The notes beneath the pieces are model-generated. The model did not search any database and was not told the DNA's origin. It worked only from the letters and a program-made list of their open reading frames with translations. 61,220 nucleotides of DNA from contig JACZKK010000170.1 of NCBI GenBank assembly GCA_014860115.1, forward strand, positions 1 through 61,220, given 5' to 3'. Position numbers and translations under genes: made by a program. The first letter of the stretch is position 1, and each line of letters starts with the position of its first letter. Of the stretch, positions 7,031 to 15,588 are shown one piece after another. This stretch comes from Ignavibacteriaceae bacterium (GTDB lineage Bacteria; Bacteroidota; Ignavibacteria; Ignavibacteriales; Ignavibacteriaceae).

Positions 7031-8266
7031 CTATTTAAGTAATACCATTTTCTTTGTCTCAACAAAATTACCTGCCTGAAGTTTGTAGAAATAAACTCCT
7101 GCAGGCAACTGTGCAGCGTACCAGGTTAATTTATATGTACCTGATGCTTTCTCTTCATCTACCAAAGTTTCTATTTCATTTCCAATAACATCAAATACTT
7201 TAATTGTTACTTGGGAAACTATTGGAATAGAATATTTAATTACTGTAGATGGATTATAAGGATTTGGATAATTCTGAGATAAGCTAAAATCATTCGGTGA
7301 TTTATTAACTTTCTCTTCCTCTACAAAAACAACTCCGCCGTTTGTAGTATGGAGAATTGTTCCGTCTTTCCCGACGGCCCAGCCAAAGTTTGAGTCAATA
7401 AAACATACACCATCAAACCATTTTGTGGTTCCACTTTCCTGTATTTCCCAGGCAGTTCCTCCATTTGTTGTTCTGATGATTGTTCCATTCCCACCAACAG
7501 CTGTACCTGTATTAATATCAGTAAACGAAACACAATTTAAAGTATATATTACCCCACTCGCTTGAGTTGTCCAGGTAGTCCCACCATCTGTAGTTCTAAT
7601 TATTTCACCACTTGTACCAACTGCTGTACCATTATTTTCGTCAATAAACGAAACACCAAAGAAAGGATAATTAGCGGTGCTGGTTTGTTCAAACCAAGCT
7701 GCACCACCATTTGTAGTTCTTAAAATTATTTCAGCAAAGTTAGTCCAGTCATAACCAATAGTAGTCCCAACATTAGCATTGACAAAGCACACGCAATATA
7801 AATACTCGGTTGTTCCACTTACTTGTGGGGTCCAGGTTGTTCCACCATTTGTTGTTCTGAGTATTGTTCCATTAACACCAACTACTGTACCGGTATTTGC
7901 ATCTGTGAAGTTAACTTCGTTGAGCCAACTCGTAGTTCCACTATTTTGTAATGTCCAATCAATTCCCCCGTTTGTTGTTCTGACTATCACACCATCATCT
8001 CCAACTGCGGTTCCGAAATTCTCATCAGTGAAGAACACATCCCATAATCGTTTTGTAGTTCCACTTGATTGCAAATTCCAGTTCATTCCGCCATCTGTAG
8101 TTCTTAAAATTGTACCATTTTTTCCAACTGCGGTGCCATTATTTATATCGGTAAATGAGATACTAAGTAAATCCTCAGTTGTATTACTTGTTTGTTGATA
8201 CCATTGAGGTGATATTTCTCGTATAAACAATAAAAGGAAAAACAAAATTGTAAATAAATTTTTCAT
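7031..8266 (-). CDS. T9SS-secreted Ycf48-like beta-propeller protein (paralog 2)
   Basis: This 411-residue protein is a paralog of the 5749-6966 product with the same architecture: signal peptide (to about Pro20), about seven propeller repeats (for example GTAVGKNGTILRTTDGGMNW) and a T9SS sorting domain (SQNYPNPYNPSTVIKYSIP, ending KKMVLLK). The sorting motif has Tyr for the usual Phe. One repeat near residues 165-180 carries a small insertion (TTIGYDWTNFAEIILRTTNG), so the blades are not all equal. It starts with AAGGAGGAG before the ATG and follows the 8283-9104 gene by only 16 bp with no terminator between them, so it may be read from the same transcript. Confidence 0.87.
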   Translation of the reverse strand: MKNLFTILFFLLLFIREISPQWYQQTSNTTEDLLSISFTDINNGTAVGKNGTILRTTDGGMNWNLQSSGTTKRLWDVFFTDENFGTAVGDDGVIVRTTNGGIDWTLQNSGTTSWLNEVNFTDANTGTVVGVNGTILRTTNGGTTWTPQVSGTTEYLYCVCFVNANVGTTIGYDWTNFAEIILRTTNGGAAWFEQTSTANYPFFGVSFIDENNGTAVGTSGEIIRTTDGGTTWTTQASGVIYTLNCVSFTDINTGTAVGGNGTIIRTTNGGTAWEIQESGTTKWFDGVCFIDSNFGWAVGKDGTILHTTNGGVVFVEEEKVNKSPNDFSLSQNYPNPYNPSTVIKYSIPIVSQVTIKVFDVIGNEIETLVDEEKASGTYKLTWYAAQLPAGVYFYKLQAGNFVETKKMVLLK

Positions 8267-8282
8267 AACTCCTCCTTATTTT

Positions 8283-9104
8283 TTATAATGACTCTATCGT
8301 AAAATATTTTACACCCGGCGGACTTTTATCACCGGGATTGTACCTGCATAACTCTTTAAGCTGAATTAAGCTATTGGTTGATCCAATCTCTATTGTTTCA
8401 TCGCTGTTCGATGCAAATAATCCTATCAATGCACCAATACCAGCCCCAAGAACAACAAAGAATCCTGCAACCAGCATTTTAGAATTATAATACCAAATTT
8501 CCCTTGACTCTGCTGATGCAGCAAAACCAATTCCAACCAAAAGACCGGCTAATGCACCAAAGCCCATTCCTGCAAGTGTGTATGAATCACCCGGAAGAAT
8601 AACACCCTCCACATTCGATACCGGTATCTTAACCCTCAGATGTGAAATACCACCTGTTGATATGCTTTTATCGGAATAGAGGTAGAGATATTTTTTGCTG
8701 AACATTTCAAGCTCACCTTCGTACCGGTCACCGGTTTTGGTAATAACAACAACCTCTGATTTTAAATCAGACTGTTCATCAAGGATCTCTGCTTCTCTTA
8801 TTTTTGATCTTAAACTATCAAGACTTGATAAATTCTGAACGAGAATAGCATCATACAGACTGCTCTGTCGGAAAGATTTAATTTTAGTTACAAAGTATTT
8901 ATTATCTCTTATGTAAAACTCAGCTTTATCAAAATCATCATACTCACTGAAAATTCCAAAGTACTCTTTATCCAGTTTTTCTATTGCGTCTCCGAACTCC
9001 GGATAAAGCTGAATGAGACTATCACTCTCCTGAGCATAAATGTTGTTGATAGATAACAGAGTAAATAAAAAAACGAGACAACAATATGTTATTAGATATT
9101 TCAC
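8283..9104 (-). CDS. Membrane-associated protein of unknown family (paralog A)
   Basis: This 273-residue protein has a signal peptide (to about Ala24), then DSLIQLYPEFGDAIEKLD, a motif shared with the product of 9141-9983. A beta-rich segment around 115-170 (TGDRYEGELEMFSKKYLYLY) resembles a small SH3/Sm-like fold in pattern only. Two hydrophobic Gly-rich segments follow (about 178-197 and 212-232, LAGMGFGALAGLLVGIGFA and a GAGIGALIGLF stretch), suggesting a glycine-zipper membrane hairpin. I do not recognise the family. Orientation and a 36-bp gap to the paralog upstream suggest one transcript with it. Confidence 0.7.
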   Translation of the reverse strand: MKYLITYCCLVFLFTLLSINNIYAQESDSLIQLYPEFGDAIEKLDKEYFGIFSEYDDFDKAEFYIRDNKYFVTKIKSFRQSSLYDAILVQNLSSLDSLRSKIREAEILDEQSDLKSEVVVITKTGDRYEGELEMFSKKYLYLYSDKSISTGGISHLRVKIPVSNVEGVILPGDSYTLAGMGFGALAGLLVGIGFAASAESREIWYYNSKMLVAGFFVVLGAGIGALIGLFASNSDETIEIGSTNSLIQLKELCRYNPGDKSPPGVKYFTIESL

Positions 9105-9140
9105 TTCACTTCCGGCAATGTAAAAGTAGTTTTTAATTTT

Positions 9141-9983
9141 TTATTTTATTTCCTGGTAATCCTGATTTAATTTTTCAAGATTCCTGAAGTTATAATGTGC
9201 ATAGTCTGTTAACCTTAGCACACTTCTGTCCGAAACAAACCTGATTGGCAAATCATCTTCTGCTGACAAAAGTCCAATGATATATCCAATCCCGGCACCA
9301 ATTGCTGCGCAAACAAATCCGGATACGAGTAGCTCACTGCTGAATTCAAACTCTGGTTCTGATTCAGGATCTAAAGTTTCCTGAGCCATCGCACTCAATC
9401 CAATTGGTGCAATTATACCGGTGGCTAAACCAATCCCGGTTCCCCATAAGATAGGACTTAAATAATTTGATTCACCTTTAATAACAACCTGATCTACTTC
9501 TGTGAGCGGAATTCTGAATTTATACATTGAGTTCGGATTAGCCAGGTTATTTTTTTCAGTGTAGAGATATAAATGATTTTTACTTAATCCTTCAAGCAAC
9601 CCGTTAAAATTCCTTCTATCTTTTGCCGTTATTTCAACTTCACGCAAAGACTCTATTTTCTTTTCGAACTCATTTTCTGTCTCTTTCATCTTTAATCTTG
9701 TATTTTCGAGTGCGGATAAATCATTAATCAGTATTGTATCTCTAAGGATTCCATTTTCTGAAAAAGTAATTTTTGAAATCAAATTTTTATTGTTTCTTAG
9801 ATACACTGATGAGTATTCAAATCCGTCAATTTGGTTGTACAATCCAAAATAAGTTCTATCGATGTAACTTATTGTATCATCCATCCCCGGATAAAGCTGG
9901 ATAAGGCTGTCGCGCTGCTGAGCAATACTATGTCCCCACATAATGATGAAAATAGATCCAATAATTATCACTTTTTTAATCAT
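9141..9983 (-). CDS. Membrane-associated protein of unknown family (paralog B)
   Basis: This 280-residue paralog of the 8283-9104 product has the same plan: signal peptide, RDSLIQLYPGMDDTISYID after cleavage, a YLYTEKN segment, then two Gly-rich hydrophobic segments (ILWGTGIGLATGIIAPIG and AAIGAGIGYIIGLL). I chose the ATG at 9983 because it directly precedes a normal signal peptide (MIKKVIIIGSIF) and has AAAGGA upstream; an in-frame ATG at 10031 would add 16 residues in front of it. No enzymatic motif is visible. The Gly-zipper pairs may insert into a membrane, but this is an inference. Confidence 0.7.
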   Translation of the reverse strand: MIKKVIIIGSIFIIMWGHSIAQQRDSLIQLYPGMDDTISYIDRTYFGLYNQIDGFEYSSVYLRNNKNLISKITFSENGILRDTILINDLSALENTRLKMKETENEFEKKIESLREVEITAKDRRNFNGLLEGLSKNHLYLYTEKNNLANPNSMYKFRIPLTEVDQVVIKGESNYLSPILWGTGIGLATGIIAPIGLSAMAQETLDPESEPEFEFSSELLVSGFVCAAIGAGIGYIIGLLSAEDDLPIRFVSDRSVLRLTDYAHYNFRNLEKLNQDYQEIK

Positions 9984-10050
9984 TATTAGATTTCCTTTAA
10001 CCAAATACTTGTTTTCTTCAATAGAATTCATTCGATGCCGACCAATAATA

Positions 10051-10078
10051 AAAATGGCACTAGTAGAAGTGCCATTTT
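10051..10078 (-). terminator. Terminator hairpin next to the 10080-10739 stop codon
   Basis: A perfect 10-bp stem AAAATGGCAC / GTGCCATTTT with an 8-base loop sits one base past the stop codon. The minus strand continues as TTTTTATTATT, so it ends the barrel gene transcript and separates it from the paralog pair downstream. Confidence 0.8.
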
Positions 10079-10079
10079 A

Positions 10080-10739
10080 TCAATTAAAGGTTGCTGAGAA
10101 TAAAGCACCAAAGGAGTATCCGCTAATAGTAATATCTTCAATATCCTGATCAGTTTGAGAACCGTACCTGAAATAAAGAGAAATTCCTAAACCCCACTGT
10201 TCACCAGCCCACCATTCTTTTCCAACCATAAAGTTAAATCCAAATCCAATGTTGGAATTTTGTGTTTCGTCACCCTCAATATTAACCATCGCAATAGAAG
10301 CAAGAATAGTTGCAGACAGATAGATATTACTAGGCATAAAATAATAAGTTATACCTGGACCAATTCCTCCTAGATACACCAGCACATCACCTGGATTCTC
10401 TACTTCCTCTTCATAGACTTTTACTGATGGATTCATCATAACTGCACCACCTGATTCACCATATATGATTATATTTTCTGATACTGCACCTCCAATTTGG
10501 ATTGCATTTGCAACTGTGAATCCACCTGAAAACGTCAGAATATCCTTTCCCTTGTTTTGTTCTGATAACATATCGTCCGGCACTGTCTCTGAAACATTCG
10601 AGTAACCAAATCCCGGAACCAATCTAAGAAAGAATCCATCGTGAGTTTCAACTCCGTTTGGTAATGGTACATTTTGGCAAAAAATAGCTGATGCAAACAA
10701 AAATGCACAAGTGACAAGTTTCATTAATTGCGATTTCAT
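10080..10739 (-). CDS. Outer-membrane beta-barrel protein
   Basis: This 219-residue protein has a signal peptide (to about Cys21-Gln22) and a small barrel-like sequence with Gly- and aromatic-rich strands (FLRLVPGFGYSNVSE, GIGPGITYYFMP, WGLGISLYFRYG), ending FSATFN. Its length suits an eight-stranded barrel of the OmpA/OmpW-like size class. GGAGG is present upstream of the ATG. No specific family is recognised. It probably shares a transcript with the lipoprotein gene 10799-11224, 59 bp upstream. Confidence 0.75.
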   Translation of the reverse strand: MKSQLMKLVTCAFLFASAIFCQNVPLPNGVETHDGFFLRLVPGFGYSNVSETVPDDMLSEQNKGKDILTFSGGFTVANAIQIGGAVSENIIIYGESGGAVMMNPSVKVYEEEVENPGDVLVYLGGIGPGITYYFMPSNIYLSATILASIAMVNIEGDETQNSNIGFGFNFMVGKEWWAGEQWGLGISLYFRYGSQTDQDIEDITISGYSFGALFSATFN

Positions 10740-10798
10740 TTTTCCTCCAAATTTGTTTTAGTTTTTTAAATATTTTTATTTAGGTAAAGTGCCATTGA

Positions 10799-11224
10799 TT
10801 ATTGTTTCTTTATTCCCATTGGATATGAAACTCCGGAAGCATCATCTTTAATTGTTCCACTAAGACTATCTGAGTTAACGAAAGTCCCTGTATAGGTTAA
10901 AGAATACATCCCACCCGGTGCTGGTGCTGTGGAAGTAAAGCTGACGTTTGGATAATTATTATTTCCTGATGATACTGTGCAATGCAAAGTATCATTAGCT
11001 ACAATAGTTCCGTAAATTATTGTAGAACCTGATACTGAACTACCGCTTTGTGAAAGAGTAGCATCCAAATATCCTACTGGAATACCCATCAAAGTGGCTT
11101 TCCCTTTCCAGCTTCCTGAAACCGTAGGATTATTTGAATTAACCGGATTCTCCTCATCCTCAGAACATCCAAGTACAAAGAGAATTAAAAGAAGTGCCAT
11201 TAAGAGCGATAATATTTTTTTCAT
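10799..11224 (-). CDS. Small lipoprotein
   Basis: This 141-residue lipoprotein has a lipobox FVLGC (Cys20) followed by an acidic SEDEENP linker. The rest is a compact beta-sandwich: SGSWKGKATLMG, DATLSQSGSSVSGSTI, YSLTYTGTF, DSLSGTIKDD. This pattern of a strand, SQSGSSVSG turn and later SGTI strand resembles avidin-like or lipocalin-like small barrels of secreted bacterial lipoproteins, but I cannot name the family. A strong AGGAGG site precedes the ATG. It is the first gene of the minus-strand block and is divergent from the sensor kinase. Confidence 0.75.
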   Translation of the reverse strand: MKKILSLLMALLLILFVLGCSEDEENPVNSNNPTVSGSWKGKATLMGIPVGYLDATLSQSGSSVSGSTIIYGTIVANDTLHCTVSSGNNNYPNVSFTSTAPAPGGMYSLTYTGTFVNSDSLSGTIKDDASGVSYPMGIKKQ

Positions 11225-11640
11225 TGCATCCTCCTATGATTTTTTTGGTTAATTATTTTTATGTGAATTTTTATTTCACTCTTTGAAATTGTCCTCACTG
11301 CTGAAGAGTAAATCAGAATCCATACCATTTAGTTTTGATTTAAGGAATTATATCTATGGTGTTGTACTTAGATAGAGATGTGGTATTTTTTGCAACGAAT
11401 TTTAACTTGGGATGATGCCAGACGGAAACATTTTTGATTTTGGAGGTTGAAACCTTAGTTTAAATACACTAAATTGTTATTAGAAATTTGAGTTAAATCA
11501 TTTATTGAGAGATTTTAAAGGGCAATTTGTGATTGGGCTATGCGGTTATTTATTTCAACAGAATTAGATCAATCACGGACTAAATAATTATCAAGGCATT
11601 TATTTCTAAAACAAACCAGTAACTCATAAATCGAGTATTT
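11225..11640. other. 416-bp divergent intergenic region
   Basis: This AT-rich region separates the divergent lipoprotein (minus) and sensor kinase (plus) genes and should hold both promoters. I searched for a -24/-12 sigma-54 element because the regulator downstream is of the sigma-54 type; the nearest candidate, TGGTATTTTTTGC around 11381, has GG and GC two bases too close. I see no strong hairpin or additional gene. Confidence 0.5.
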
Positions 11641-14154
11641 ATGGCGAAGAACCAAAAATCGAAGTTTTATTTCTTCAGAAATTTCGGTTGGAAGTTGCTT
11701 TTCCTTTCTCTAATTCTTGCCGGAGGGGCTGCCTACCTACTACGCGAATCATTTTATCCCAATGAATTTGAAATATTAGAAAACATTCCCGAAGAATTAG
11801 AATATCAATGTAGATATCATGATTTCGATCATGATGGATTTAGTGAGATGATGGAAATAAGAAATTATGGACCAACCAGATATAATATAAAGGTATACAA
11901 TTGGAATGGAGGAATTATTGATCAGGCGAACTATTGGGAGACTATCCGGGAGGATGGATTAAGCTATTATGACATAACTGGTGATGGATTCGATGAAATT
12001 TTAGGTTTTACTCAACAAGGTGATTCACTCTATTTTTATGCTCACAATTTAATAACTAAAAAAGCAATTATTAAAAGGCTATTTATTGATTGTGTCGAAG
12101 AGCCATTATCTACTGAATACCCTGTGGATTTTTTCCCGGTTTGCATTGCTGATACAAACATCTATCCCAATGAGGTGTTTATTTTTGCTGCCCGATCGCA
12201 TAATGCTTTAAAACCAAGAAATATTTATGCACTGGACCTGGATAATAAAAAGATAATAAAAGAGTTTGTGACTAAAGCAACTATTATAGGCGCATTTCCA
12301 TATGATTTGAATAACGATGGTGATAATGAAATAATTATGTTTAGCATCGCTTCAGGAAACGTTCAGTATCCAGCACCGTATAAAGATGACCAATGCTGGT
12401 TATTTGTTCTGGATCAAAAACTTAATCCAGTATTTCCACCACTTAGTTTTTCTCAGTATCCTTCACTCTTTTATTGTTTACCAATAGAAATTTATTCTGA
12501 AAGATATATTATGGTTGTACCGGAATATATCGGGGATAAAAATCTTGAAAATTTAATTTATATGATAGATTCAAAAGGCAAAGTTTATTTAAAAGAACAA
12601 AATCCATTTCACAAACTCGAGGTAAATTTTGTCGCTTATAATCCAATAGTCGATGAAAAAAAGAATCCCTCAATAGTATATGGCTGGAAGGAAAAGAACA
12701 AAGTCATAAAACTGAGCCATCAATTAAAAATTATAAAAAGTGTAACAACTGAATTCGAAAATCCGAGGCCACGATTTATTAAAGATGTTAATAATGATGG
12801 TAAAGAAGAAATCTTTTATATGTCAGAAAAATGTTTTCTGGCTTTTGATGAAGAATTAAGTCTTTTAGCAAAGTTTCCTGATGCAGATTTTGAAGCTTAT
12901 ATCGGATATAGACTAACTGGTCCGCATAAGCCCGTAGAAATAATCCTTCAACTACCAGATCATTATTACAGATTACAGTTAATTGAAAATAAACTCTCTT
13001 CTTATCTACCGCTAATTTTTATTGGATTTGCTGGATTGGTATTCCTATTTCTAAATGGAAGTTTTAGTCTGTCAAACAGAATTATTAATCGTTCACGAAT
13101 ACTCAAATACATTCGTTCTGATTCTTCTGAAGGTATTTTACTTGTCGACAACAATTGCTTAATTGTTTTTTTCAATAATAGATTTGCTCAAATTCTTAAT
13201 CTAAATCCACCACCCAAAAAGGGAGAAGAAGCTGTTTCCATTTTGAATCATTATCCCCAATTAGTTGAAATATTAAAAAAAAGCAGAGATACTAATGAGA
13301 TAATTAACGAGAAAGTACTTCTAAGTAATGAAGAATCAGGTTTTAAATGCGAAGTTTCAGTTCAACCGTTTAAATACCTTTTAACGAGAGAAAAAAACTA
13401 TCTTATTGCAATAAAAACTGCAAATATGCAATCGCATACAGATAAAATACATACGTGGAGCAGAGCAGTTCAGAAAATGGCTCATGACATAAAAACACCG
13501 CTTTCAACAGTTGCTTTGAATTTGAAGATTTTACAAACAAGATTAGAAAAAATTGAACTTTCGGAAAAAGAACAGAATGAACTATCAGATGATATTCAAA
13601 TGATGCGTACAGAACTTGATAATATTCAAACAATGACAAAGAATTTTTTAAAATTTTCAAATCTGGATAAGCCACATTTTCAAGCATTTGATGTAAATTC
13701 TGTCATTGAAGGAGCTAAGAGTAAATTTCAACCGTATATTAACGAAGATTTGGCTATTGAGGTAATAATTGATAAAGATGTTAAACCAATCTGGGCGGAT
13801 CCACAGCAAATTGAAATGGTTTTTACAATTTTAATTGAAAATGCCTTGGCGGCAATACAAGGAAGAGGATTAATTAATATTAATGTTTCCTCGGTACAAT
13901 ATTTGGATAATATATTCTCGGAATCGATTGAGATAGAAATCGCAGATACTGGTCCGGGAATAAAAGAAGAAGATAAAAAAAGGATCTTTGAACCTTACTA
14001 TTCTACAAAATCTGAGGGTACTGGAATGGGTTTGTCAATCGCGAAAAAAATTATAGAAGATAATGGTGGTATTATTGAAGTTTATAGTAAACCAAACTTT
14101 GGTGCAGTATTTCGTTTTTCATTGCCGATTATGAAAGAAGAAAACAATGAATGA
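11641..14154 (+). CDS. Sensor histidine kinase with a putative periplasmic FG-GAP-type sensor domain
   Basis: This 837-residue membrane kinase would sense an extracytoplasmic signal and phosphorylate the regulator encoded next to it. TM1 is at about 17-34, and a roughly 420-residue periplasmic domain follows with Asp-rich calcium-loop motifs (DFDHDGFSE at 61-69, then DITGDGFDEILG, DLNNDGDNEIIMF, DVNNDGKEEIFY), typical of FG-GAP/VCBS propeller repeats. TM2 lies at about 455-475, then a PAS-like segment (GILLVDNNCLIVFFNNRF), the HisKA domain with His615 in AHDIKTPLS, and an ATPase domain with Asn734 (N box), Asp769 in DTGPG (G1) and GTGMG at 793-797 (G2). It overlaps the regulator gene by 8 bp, indicating translational coupling. 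Confidence 0.9.
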   Translation: MAKNQKSKFYFFRNFGWKLLFLSLILAGGAAYLLRESFYPNEFEILENIPEELEYQCRYHDFDHDGFSEMMEIRNYGPTRYNIKVYNWNGGIIDQANYWETIREDGLSYYDITGDGFDEILGFTQQGDSLYFYAHNLITKKAIIKRLFIDCVEEPLSTEYPVDFFPVCIADTNIYPNEVFIFAARSHNALKPRNIYALDLDNKKIIKEFVTKATIIGAFPYDLNNDGDNEIIMFSIASGNVQYPAPYKDDQCWLFVLDQKLNPVFPPLSFSQYPSLFYCLPIEIYSERYIMVVPEYIGDKNLENLIYMIDSKGKVYLKEQNPFHKLEVNFVAYNPIVDEKKNPSIVYGWKEKNKVIKLSHQLKIIKSVTTEFENPRPRFIKDVNNDGKEEIFYMSEKCFLAFDEELSLLAKFPDADFEAYIGYRLTGPHKPVEIILQLPDHYYRLQLIENKLSSYLPLIFIGFAGLVFLFLNGSFSLSNRIINRSRILKYIRSDSSEGILLVDNNCLIVFFNNRFAQILNLNPPPKKGEEAVSILNHYPQLVEILKKSRDTNEIINEKVLLSNEESGFKCEVSVQPFKYLLTREKNYLIAIKTANMQSHTDKIHTWSRAVQKMAHDIKTPLSTVALNLKILQTRLEKIELSEKEQNELSDDIQMMRTELDNIQTMTKNFLKFSNLDKPHFQAFDVNSVIEGAKSKFQPYINEDLAIEVIIDKDVKPIWADPQQIEMVFTILIENALAAIQGRGLININVSSVQYLDNIFSESIEIEIADTGPGIKEEDKKRIFEPYYSTKSEGTGMGLSIAKKIIEDNGGIIEVYSKPNFGAVFRFSLPIMKEENNE

Positions 14155-15517
14155 AAAGATAATGGTAGTAGATGATGATGAGAATTTGCTTAAATCAATA
14201 AAAAAAATTTTAAGCCTAGAACATTATATAGTTGATACGTTTTCTAACCCGCTTAAGATTGACACTTATCTTGAATCAAAAAATTATCATTGCCTTCTGC
14301 TTGATGTAAGAATGCCAGTCATGAGTGGTATCGATGTTCTAAAAAAAACTTTATATAAAAATCCGGCATTGCCAGTTGTAATGATTTCAGGTCAAAGCGA
14401 TATTGAAACTGCAGTTCAAGCAATAAAAGAAGGTGCGTATGATTTTATTGAAAAACCTATAGACCCAGAACGTTTATTTGTTGCCGTTAAAAATGCTATT
14501 CAGCGGCATAACCTTCAGGAAATGAGTGATTCAATATATCGCGAATTGAAAGAACAATTCTCTATTATTGGACAAAGCAATGCTTTGAAAAGTATAGTGC
14601 ATCAGATCAAAGAAGTTAGTAATACTCCAGCAAAAGTTTTAATACTTGGAGATAGTGGTACGGGTAAAGAACTGGTAGCCCATGCAATTCACTTTAATAG
14701 TGGACGTAAAGGGAAACCATATGTAAAATTAAATTGCGCTGCAATACCTTCAGAATTATTGGAAAGCGAACTTTTTGGTCATCGTAAGGGTGCTTTTACT
14801 GGAGCTTTTTCGGATAGGAAAGGAAAATTTATTGAAGCAGATGGAGGCACTTTGTTTCTGGATGAAATCGGAAATATGAGTATTCAATTACAAGCTAAAC
14901 TATTGCGGGTGTTGGAGGCAAATGAAGTTGAGGTAATTGGAGAAAATATGCCAAGGAAAATTGATGTGAGAATTATCTCTGCAACAAATCAAAACCTAGA
15001 GAAATTAATTTCAAAAGGATTGTTTAGAGAGGATTTATATTATCGATTAAATGTTATAAAAATTGTAATACCTCCTTTACGTGACAGAGTTGAAGATATA
15101 CTACCATTAGCTTACCATTTTTTAAAAGAATTTAGCAACAGCTACAATAAACAAGTTCTTTCGATTAAAAGTCAAGTTGAGGCACTTTTAATTAATTATG
15201 AATGGCCCGGTAATGTTCGTCAGTTAAGAAATGCTATAGAAAAAATGGTATTGTTTAATCACTCTGGAGAGATTGGATATGAAGAAGCGATAAATGCTTT
15301 AGAATTAGACCAAAAGCAAACTGAAGCAAACCAAGATAGTGATGAGTCAGTTCAACTTAGGAATGCTGTGAATAATTTTGAGAGGAAATATATTTTATTA
15401 AACTTGCAAAAACATAGCTGGAAAATCAGTGAGACTGCAAATGCACTTGGAATAGACCGATCCAACCTATTTAAAAAAATGCGCAAGTATGGATTAAATT
15501 CGTATACTCACAATTAA
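14147..15517 (+). CDS. NtrC-family sigma-54-dependent response regulator
   Basis: This 456-residue transcription activator pairs with the kinase upstream. The receiver domain (1-120) has the acidic pocket D9-D11, phospho-acceptor Asp53 in LLLDVRMP and the conserved Lys in EKPID. The central AAA+ domain (about 140-370) has Walker A GDSGTGKE (168-175), the sigma-54 contact loop GAFTGA (215-220), Walker B LFLDE (Asp239, Glu240) and an arginine-finger region near FREDLYYRL. The C-terminus (about 410-456) is a Fis-type helix-turn-helix (ISETANALGIDRSNLFKKM). Its presence implies that sigma-54 promoters exist elsewhere; none was found next to it. Its targets are unknown; the adjacent T9SS gene is one candidate. 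Confidence 0.95.
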   Translation: MNEKIMVVDDDENLLKSIKKILSLEHYIVDTFSNPLKIDTYLESKNYHCLLLDVRMPVMSGIDVLKKTLYKNPALPVVMISGQSDIETAVQAIKEGAYDFIEKPIDPERLFVAVKNAIQRHNLQEMSDSIYRELKEQFSIIGQSNALKSIVHQIKEVSNTPAKVLILGDSGTGKELVAHAIHFNSGRKGKPYVKLNCAAIPSELLESELFGHRKGAFTGAFSDRKGKFIEADGGTLFLDEIGNMSIQLQAKLLRVLEANEVEVIGENMPRKIDVRIISATNQNLEKLISKGLFREDLYYRLNVIKIVIPPLRDRVEDILPLAYHFLKEFSNSYNKQVLSIKSQVEALLINYEWPGNVRQLRNAIEKMVLFNHSGEIGYEEAINALELDQKQTEANQDSDESVQLRNAVNNFERKYILLNLQKHSWKISETANALGIDRSNLFKKMRKYGLNSYTHN

Positions 15518-15588
15518 TAAAAAATTTTTACTCTAATAATAAACTCAATCAAGAGACCATATTGAGAATTTCTGAATTAGGATTGAAT

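Noticed and set aside
7779-8198. Plus-strand ORF of 139 codons antisense to a T9SS propeller gene
   Set aside because: It repeats VVPPFVVL-type peptides because it mirrors the TTNGG propeller repeats; it has no ribosome binding site or family likeness. The same applies to the plus-strand ORFs at 6068-6370 and 6554-6751.
5749-8266. Ycf48-like genes as evidence of photosynthesis
   Set aside because: Such propellers are widespread in T9SS cargo proteins; no photosystem or chlorosome gene is present.
11376-11400. TGGTATTTTTTGCA in the gap upstream of the sensor kinase as a -24/-12 element
   Set aside because: GG and GC are 10 bases apart instead of 12, and CAC is missing from the -24 half.
15518-15588. 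Short inverted sequence CTCAAT/ATTGAG in the gap after the sigma-54 regulator as a terminator
   Set aside because: The stem is only six AT-rich base pairs with a long loop and no clear T run after it.
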